The position numbers and the translations under genes are program-made. Shown here piece after piece: positions 13,920 through 17,353 of a DNA stretch of 17,353 nt (the stretch's first letter is position 1; every line of letters begins with the position of its first letter). This stretch comes from Rhizobiales bacterium UBA1912 (lineage in GTDB: Bacteria; Pseudomonadota; Alphaproteobacteria; Rhizobiales; Devosiaceae): contig DDGC01000010.1 in assembly GCA_002337455.1 (NCBI GenBank), forward strand, positions 15,128 through 32,480, read 5' to 3'. Below the pieces are notes generated by a model, which was given only the letters and a program-made list of their open reading frames with translations, was not told where the DNA came from and did no database searches.

Positions 13920-14939
13920 ATGGCGGTTGAAAATCTGGCGCCGAGACCTCTTGCCGACGCCTCGGCGGTAATCGACGATCTCATCGCTGCAACCGGGGAC
14001 GGCATGGAGGCGGTGAACAGTCTCATTCTGTCGCGCTCCGACAGCTCCGTCGATATGGTGCCTGAAGTCGCCAATCATCTGATCGATGCTGGTGGCAAGC
14101 GTCTGCGGCCCATGCTCACGCTCGCCGCTTCGGCCTTGTTCAGCAGGGTTCGCGGCAACGAGATCCGTTTCGCCGCCGCCGTCGAATTCATGCACAACGC
14201 GACCCTGCTCCACGACGATGTTGTGGACGAAAGCGACATGCGCCGTGGCCGCCCGGCCGCCCGCACCATCTGGGGCAATCAGGCCTCGGTTCTGGTGGGC
14301 GATTTCCTTTTGGGCCAGGCGTTCCTGATGATGGTGGAATCGCGCGATATCGACGCGCTCGGTGTGCTGTCGCGCGCCGCCGCGGTCATCGCAGAAGGCG
14401 AGGTTTTCCAGCTTGCCAAGGCCGGCGATCTCTCCACCACCCCCGACGATTACGAAAAGATCATCCATGCCAAGACCGCCACGCTCTTTGAGGCGGCCAC
14501 CGAAGTTGGCGCCATGGCCGGCGGCGCCGACAGCACCTCGCGCAAGGCCCTCGCCGCCTACGGCCGCGAATTGGGCATGGCCTTCCAGCTTGTCGATGAC
14601 GTGCTCGATTATGGTGGGGCCCAGGGCGCCCTGGGCAAGAACACCGGCGACGACCTGCGCGAAGGCAAGATGACCCTGCCGATCATTCTCGCGCTGCGGG
14701 CATGCACCGCCGCCGAGCACGAGATCATCGAAAAGGCGCTGGGAAACCCCGATTCCGGGGAGACCGAACTGGCCGATGTCCTCGCCGTCCTTGCGCGCTA
14801 CGACACGCTGGCCCAGACCATGGCCAAGGCAGAGCGCCACGCCGAAACAGCCCGCTCCGCGCTGGCCCATATACCAGAGACCGTGGAGCGCGACATCCTG
14901 TTCGGCGTCCCCGAATTCTGCACATCCCGGGCATACTAG
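13920..14939 (+). CDS. Long-chain polyprenyl diphosphate synthase
   Basis: A 339-residue all-helical trans-prenyltransferase that extends FPP or GGPP with IPP, most likely to the octa- to decaprenyl tail used for ubiquinone. The GGKRLRP substrate loop is at 58-64. The first Asp-rich motif is LLHDDVVDESDMRRG with D99, D100 and D103, and the second is DDVLD (226-230). A small residue (A94) stands five positions before the first motif, as in IspB, which fits a long product; exact chain length cannot be read. The ATG at 13920 is used; GGGGAG lies about 11 nt upstream. An ATG at 13910 opens only a 6-codon ORF in another frame overlapping this start. A terminator-like hairpin begins at the stop codon. 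Confidence 0.93.
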   Translation: MAVENLAPRPLADASAVIDDLIAATGDGMEAVNSLILSRSDSSVDMVPEVANHLIDAGGKRLRPMLTLAASALFSRVRGNEIRFAAAVEFMHNATLLHDDVVDESDMRRGRPAARTIWGNQASVLVGDFLLGQAFLMMVESRDIDALGVLSRAAAVIAEGEVFQLAKAGDLSTTPDDYEKIIHAKTATLFEAATEVGAMAGGADSTSRKALAAYGRELGMAFQLVDDVLDYGGAQGALGKNTGDDLREGKMTLPIILALRACTAAEHEIIEKALGNPDSGETELADVLAVLARYDTLAQTMAKAERHAETARSALAHIPETVERDILFGVPEFCTSRAY

Positions 14940-14960
14940 GCCCGTTCACGGCCCTATTTT
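14939..14960 (+). terminator. Intrinsic terminator of the polyprenyl synthase gene
   Basis: A GC-rich stem, GGCCCG (14939-14944) with CGGCCC (14949-14954), has one mismatch and a TTCA loop, and is followed by TATTTT. It overlaps the last base of the synthase stop and the stop of the convergent tetR gene, so 14 bp of spacer serve both genes. Confidence 0.55.
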
Positions 14961-15604
14961 CCATAGGCCGCGAGAAACACCCGGACGCCGTCTCGCGCCT
15001 CCTTGCGCAATGCGTCAGGGCCGGGGATGGCGTCGTCGCCCAATAGCATCGCCTGGTTGAGCGGCGTCGACATCACGAGCCAGTTGAAGTGCGAAGCCGC
15101 AACCGTCGGCTCCTCGAAGTCGAGCAATCCCTGCGCCTTGAGGGACTCGAAAAGATCCGCGAGCAACCGGATCGCCCGCAGCGGTCCGCGCTCGTAAAGC
15201 ACGCGCGCCAGTTCGGGAAATCGCGGCACCTCGCCGATCACCAGCCGCCGCAGCTGCATGATGCGCGGGTTGAGGACGATATAGAGCTGGCGAAACGCAT
15301 ATTCTTCGAGAAAGGCCGCCAGGTTGCCGGGGTCGACGGCCGGCGCGTCGCCATGCACGCGGTCGCCTGTGCTGTCGGTCAGCGACGATACGATCTCGAC
15401 AAACAGCGCCTCCTTTGAGGAAAAGTGCTTGTAGACCGTCTGCTTGGATACTGCCGAGCGCGCCGCGATCTCGTCCATGTTGGTCCCGAGATAGCCGTTG
15501 ATGAGAAAAATCTCGGTCGCCGCTTCGAGTATCGCCTGCCGTTTGCGCGTCGAGCGCGGCGTTGTCCCGCCAGTGGGCCCTGCGTCCGTTTCCGCCTTCG
15601 TCAT
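14954..15604 (-). CDS. TetR/AcrR family transcriptional regulator
   Basis: A 216-residue repressor-type regulator. The N-terminal helix-turn-helix is clear: RQAILEAATEIFLINGYLGT followed by MDEIAARSAVSKQTVYKHFSSKEALF (about residues 43-68). The C-terminal ligand and dimer domain is all-helical, with the ligand unknown. ATG at 15604 is used; an in-frame ATG at 15619 (five more residues) is equally possible, and a TTG extension at 15628 is unlikely. The gene is divergent from the hydrolase, and two copies of a 15-bp pseudo-palindrome lie between them, one within its own promoter. It therefore probably represses both itself and the hydrolase/VOC operon until a small molecule binds. Confidence 0.9.
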   Translation of the reverse strand: MTKAETDAGPTGGTTPRSTRKRQAILEAATEIFLINGYLGTNMDEIAARSAVSKQTVYKHFSSKEALFVEIVSSLTDSTGDRVHGDAPAVDPGNLAAFLEEYAFRQLYIVLNPRIMQLRRLVIGEVPRFPELARVLYERGPLRAIRLLADLFESLKAQGLLDFEEPTVAASHFNWLVMSTPLNQAMLLGDDAIPGPDALRKEARDGVRVFLAAYGK

Positions 15605-15643
15605 TGTGTCTTCGACCATCCAAATCAATTTGTGATTGACAGC

Positions 15644-15672
15644 ATAGTACTGGACAGTCTAGTTCCTTGCAA
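15644..15672 (-). promoter_or_regulatory. Putative sigma70 promoter of tetR
   Basis: On the minus strand TTGCAA (15667-15672) and TACTAT (15644-15649) are spaced by exactly 17 nt, about 40 nt from the tetR start. The upstream operator copy covers the spacer, which fits autorepression. Confidence 0.6.
15646..15665. promoter_or_regulatory. TetR operator copy 1
   Basis: A 20-bp unit containing ACTGGAC-A-GTCTAGT (15649-15663), a 15-bp dyad with one mismatch centred at 15656. It matches copy 2 at 19 of 20 positions and overlaps the tetR promoter. Confidence 0.75.
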
Positions 15673-15678
15673 TCGTAC

Positions 15679-15698
15679 AGTACTGGACGGTCTAGTTC
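15679..15698. promoter_or_regulatory. TetR operator copy 2
   Basis: A 20-bp unit containing ACTGGAC-G-GTCTAGT (15682-15696), centred at 15689, exactly 33 bp (about three helical turns) from copy 1. Its right half merges into TCTAG-TT-CTAGA (15691-15702). A TAGAAT (15699-15704) that could be the -10 box of the hydrolase lies at its edge; I see no good -35 at the right distance. Confidence 0.75.
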
Positions 15699-15726
15699 TA
15701 GAATTTGGAAACCGAAAGGATCTGAG

Positions 15727-16689
15727 ATGACGAAGCTTGGATTTCTGGCAACTCTGGTGGGCACGGGTCTCTTGATCGGTTCCCCAGCTGCCTTGGCACA
15801 GGTGCCAAATACCGTGGCCCCGATGACAACAGGAGAGATGACAATGGCTCAATCCCCCAAAACCGGCACGTTGAAGGTGCCCGGCGCAATGCTCTATTAT
15901 GAAAGCTGGGGCACTGGCCCTATGCTCCTCCTCATTCCCGGCGGCCCCCAGGACGCCGGCGTTTTCGCCGATCTCGCCCGCGCGCTGGCGGACCGCTACA
16001 CCGTCGTCGCTTACGATCCGCGCGGCAATTCGCGCTCGACATTCGACGGTGACATTGAGCCGTTCGACCTCGACATTCAGGGCGATGATGCCGCCGCGTT
16101 GATCGATACGCTGGGGCAGGGGGCGGCCTATGTCATGGGCACCAGCGGTGGCGCCCACATAGGGCTTAACCTCGCGGCCCGCTATCCTGAAAAGGTCAGG
16201 GCAATCGTCGCCCACGAGCCGCCATCCACGACGTTGCTCGACGACCCCGCCGAGGCAATTGCCTTCGACGAGGCGCTTCACGCGACATACAAGAGCGAGG
16301 GCGTGGAGGCCGCCATGGGCATGTTCTTCGGCGCCGCCGGCATGTCCGAAGGCCCGGAGGGGGAGGACGCTGCTCCCGACTTCGACATGTCTCCCGAGGC
16401 GGCCGAAACATTCGAGCGTGTCAGTGGCAATTTCGAATATTGGCTTGCCCATGCCATGTTGCCGCTCTCGTACTACACGCCCGACGTCGAAACGCTCAAA
16501 ACCGGCGCGCCTCAGGTCATCGTCGGCATCGGTGCCGAGTCCAAAGGCAGCCCCATCGAGGAGCTCAGCATGGCGCTCGTGAATGCACTGGGTGTCGAGC
16601 CTGTCACATTCCCCGGTGACCATACGGGTTTCGAACAGCATGCCGGGGCGTTCGCCGAAGCGTTGCACCAGTCGCTCGGCGCAAACTAG
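15727..16689 (+). CDS. Alpha/beta hydrolase with N-terminal signal peptide
   Basis: A 320-residue alpha/beta-hydrolase-fold enzyme. The oxyanion-hole PGG is at 71-73, the DPRGNSRS turn at 97-104, the nucleophile S140 in GTSGGAH, and the catalytic histidine is probably H299 in PGDHTGF. Substrate unknown; peroxidase-like or esterase activity are both possible. AGGA precedes the ATG at 15727 by about 7 nt, and residues 1-24 form a signal peptide ending AALA. A second strong ribosome-binding site lies inside the gene and precedes M38/M40, where the core domain (TGTLKVPGAMLYYE) begins; initiation there would give a cytoplasmic form of about 281 residues. The downstream VOC gene starts 11 bp after this stop, and the TetR twin operators lie upstream. 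Confidence 0.87.
   Translation: MTKLGFLATLVGTGLLIGSPAALAQVPNTVAPMTTGEMTMAQSPKTGTLKVPGAMLYYESWGTGPMLLLIPGGPQDAGVFADLARALADRYTVVAYDPRGNSRSTFDGDIEPFDLDIQGDDAAALIDTLGQGAAYVMGTSGGAHIGLNLAARYPEKVRAIVAHEPPSTTLLDDPAEAIAFDEALHATYKSEGVEAAMGMFFGAAGMSEGPEGEDAAPDFDMSPEAAETFERVSGNFEYWLAHAMLPLSYYTPDVETLKTGAPQVIVGIGAESKGSPIEELSMALVNALGVEPVTFPGDHTGFEQHAGAFAEALHQSLGAN
15831..15846 (+). promoter_or_regulatory. Internal ribosome-binding site and alternative starts in the hydrolase
   Basis: AGGAGAG (15831-15837) is a near-consensus Shine-Dalgarno. It is followed by in-frame ATG codons at 15838 and 15844, the latter 8 nt after AGGAG. It lies exactly between the signal peptide and the enzyme core. Confidence 0.55.
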
Positions 16690-16700
16690 GGAGGCAGCCA

Positions 16701-17066
16701 ATGTACATTCAGTTTGCCGAACTGCCGGTCACCGATCAGGATCGCGCCAAGGCGTTTTATGTCGAAATGCTTGACTGCGAAGTGGCCGCGGACGCCCCGA
16801 TGGGCGATGACGGCTGGCGGTGGATCGAGCTCAAATTCCCCGGAACGCAAACCAATCTGCACTTCATACACCGCGGGAACGAAGCGCCTTCCGAAATGCC
16901 CGTTCTGGTTCTGGTTGCAGATGACGTTACGGGCACCATCCAAACGCTTCGCGCCAGGGGTGTCGAGATTGTCACCGAACCGCACGAACCGTCATGGCAG
17001 CCCGGCCGCACAGTTGCCGAATTTCGCGACAGCGAAGGCAACCGCATGGTGATCGGCACACCCTAG
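16701..17066 (+). CDS. VOC family protein (glyoxalase/bleomycin-resistance fold)
   Basis: A 121-residue single-unit vicinal oxygen chelate protein. The N-terminal FAELPVTDQDRAKAFYVEML and the C-terminal FRDSEGNRMVIGTP are the typical first and last beta-alpha-beta-beta-beta elements of the fold; E43 in the WIELKF strand and E107 in VAEFRD are candidate metal ligands by position. Members include glyoxalases, dioxygenases and antibiotic-binding proteins, and the substrate is not readable here. GGGAGG (16689-16694) overlaps the hydrolase stop codon and lies 6 nt before the ATG, so it is co-translated with the hydrolase and under TetR control by inference. Confidence 0.9.
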   Translation: MYIQFAELPVTDQDRAKAFYVEMLDCEVAADAPMGDDGWRWIELKFPGTQTNLHFIHRGNEAPSEMPVLVLVADDVTGTIQTLRARGVEIVTEPHEPSWQPGRTVAEFRDSEGNRMVIGTP

Positions 17067-17086
17067 CCCAAAATGGCGGTGTGCTC

Positions 17087-17123
17087 AGACGCGTCTCCTG
17101 CCGATACGGCACGAGGCGCGTCT
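17087..17123 (+). terminator. Long hairpin after the VOC gene
   Basis: AGACGC (17087-17092) pairs with GCGTCT (17118-17123), CTC (17095-17097) with GAG (17113-17115), and TGCCG (17099-17103) with CGGCA (17107-17111). The loop is ATA and mismatches are small. It starts 20 nt after the VOC stop. No T-run follows, so it may protect the 3' end or work with Rho rather than terminate alone. Confidence 0.45.
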
Positions 17124-17213
17124 CGCTGCATGCTGTCCCCAGGCTCGTCCCAGGCCAAGGCAATGCGCAACCTTCTCGGTTTCATCCCCGCCGCTCACCC
17201 CACCCCCCGCGTC

Positions 17214-17236
17214 ATCCTCGGGCTCGACCCGGGGAT
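17214..17236. repeat. REP-like palindrome 1
   Basis: ATCCTCGGG (17214-17222), a CTCGA loop and CCCGGGGAT (17228-17236) pair with one U-G wobble. GTCATCCTCGGGCTNGACCC-type palindromes are, from memory, common intergenic repeats in Rhizobiales genomes. Confidence 0.55.
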
Positions 17237-17300
17237 CTGCAACGCCGCCATCGAGCACCGCAGAAGCGGGCTCCCTCGCGTCTCAACCCTCTCCCTCGCT

Positions 17301-17320
17301 ACCCCGGCGAAAGCCCGGGT
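17301..17320. repeat. REP-like palindrome 2
   Basis: ACCCCGGC (17301-17308) and GCCCGGGT (17313-17320) pair around a GAAA tetraloop with one mismatch. The CCGGCGAAAGCC core is a common alphaproteobacterial intergenic repeat as I recall. The rest of 17124-17353 has no supported gene. Confidence 0.55.
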
Positions 17321-17353
17321 CCATGGGCCTTTCCACCCGCCACAAAGCATCGG

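Noticed and set aside
13910..13930. ATG at 13910 as the polyprenyl synthase start or a leader peptide
   Set aside because: It opens only six codons in another frame, and GGGGAG is too close to it for efficient initiation.
13917..14870. Minus-strand frame of 317 codons opposite the polyprenyl synthase
   Set aside because: The plus strand carries both Asp-rich motifs; this frame is a mirror of them.
1..17353. Search for tRNA genes, CRISPR arrays, transposases, integrases and toxin-antitoxin pairs
   Set aside because: I found no cloverleaf, regularly spaced repeat array, DDE-type or integrase protein, or paired small toxin/antitoxin genes.

Overview
The window is about 17.4 kb of GC-rich bacterial chromosome. 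Gene content and order (ETF-ubiquinone oxidoreductase, a secreted TPR protein, ispE, a polyprenyl diphosphate synthase divergent from a TrmN6-like methyltransferase, an S49 peptidase, glyQ) are typical of Hyphomicrobiales (Alphaproteobacteria). My impression is of a Devosia/Pelagibacterium-like lineage, but no marker here fixes the genus. All sixteen protein genes look intact. I see no rRNA, tRNA, CRISPR array, insertion sequence or phage gene.

Layout, left to right. (1) 1-2812, minus strand: a uracil-DNA glycosylase and an SDR-type epimerase/dehydrogenase 17 bp apart, then a thioredoxin-reductase-like flavoprotein behind its own 40-bp dyad operator. (2) 2871-7599, plus strand: ETF-QO, a signal-peptide TPR protein starting at GTG, ispE coupled to it through a one-base TGATG overlap, and a small two-TM orphan. 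(3) 7660-10103, minus strand: lemA and a DUF2207 membrane protein with a poly-glycine tail. (4) 10225-10728, plus strand: a cytochrome b561, divergent from lemA. (5) 10746-13698, minus strand: methyltransferase, S49 peptidase, a 73-aa single-TM protein and glyQ. (6) 13920-14939, plus strand: a long-chain polyprenyl diphosphate synthase with two hairpins in its leader and a terminator-like hairpin at its end. (7) 14954-17066: a TetR regulator divergent from an alpha/beta hydrolase plus VOC protein operon, with two near-identical operators between them. (8) 17067-17353: non-coding, with an operon-end hairpin and two REP-like palindromes.

The housekeeping genes share a theme. IspE works in the MEP pathway that makes isoprenoid precursors, the polyprenyl synthase builds the likely ubiquinone side chain, and ETF-QO feeds electrons into ubiquinone. 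The accessory parts are the TetR/hydrolase/VOC cassette and the flavoprotein with its operator; both look like small inducible detoxification or redox modules.

The points most worth a second look are: a strong internal ribosome-binding site that could make a second, signal-peptide-less form of the hydrolase; the twin TetR operators; a CPYC flavoprotein without the usual NADPH motifs, resembling dithiol oxidases; a UDG with two of the four family-4 Fe-S cysteines replaced; and several dyads in intergenic regions. I did not find a clearly new multigene system.
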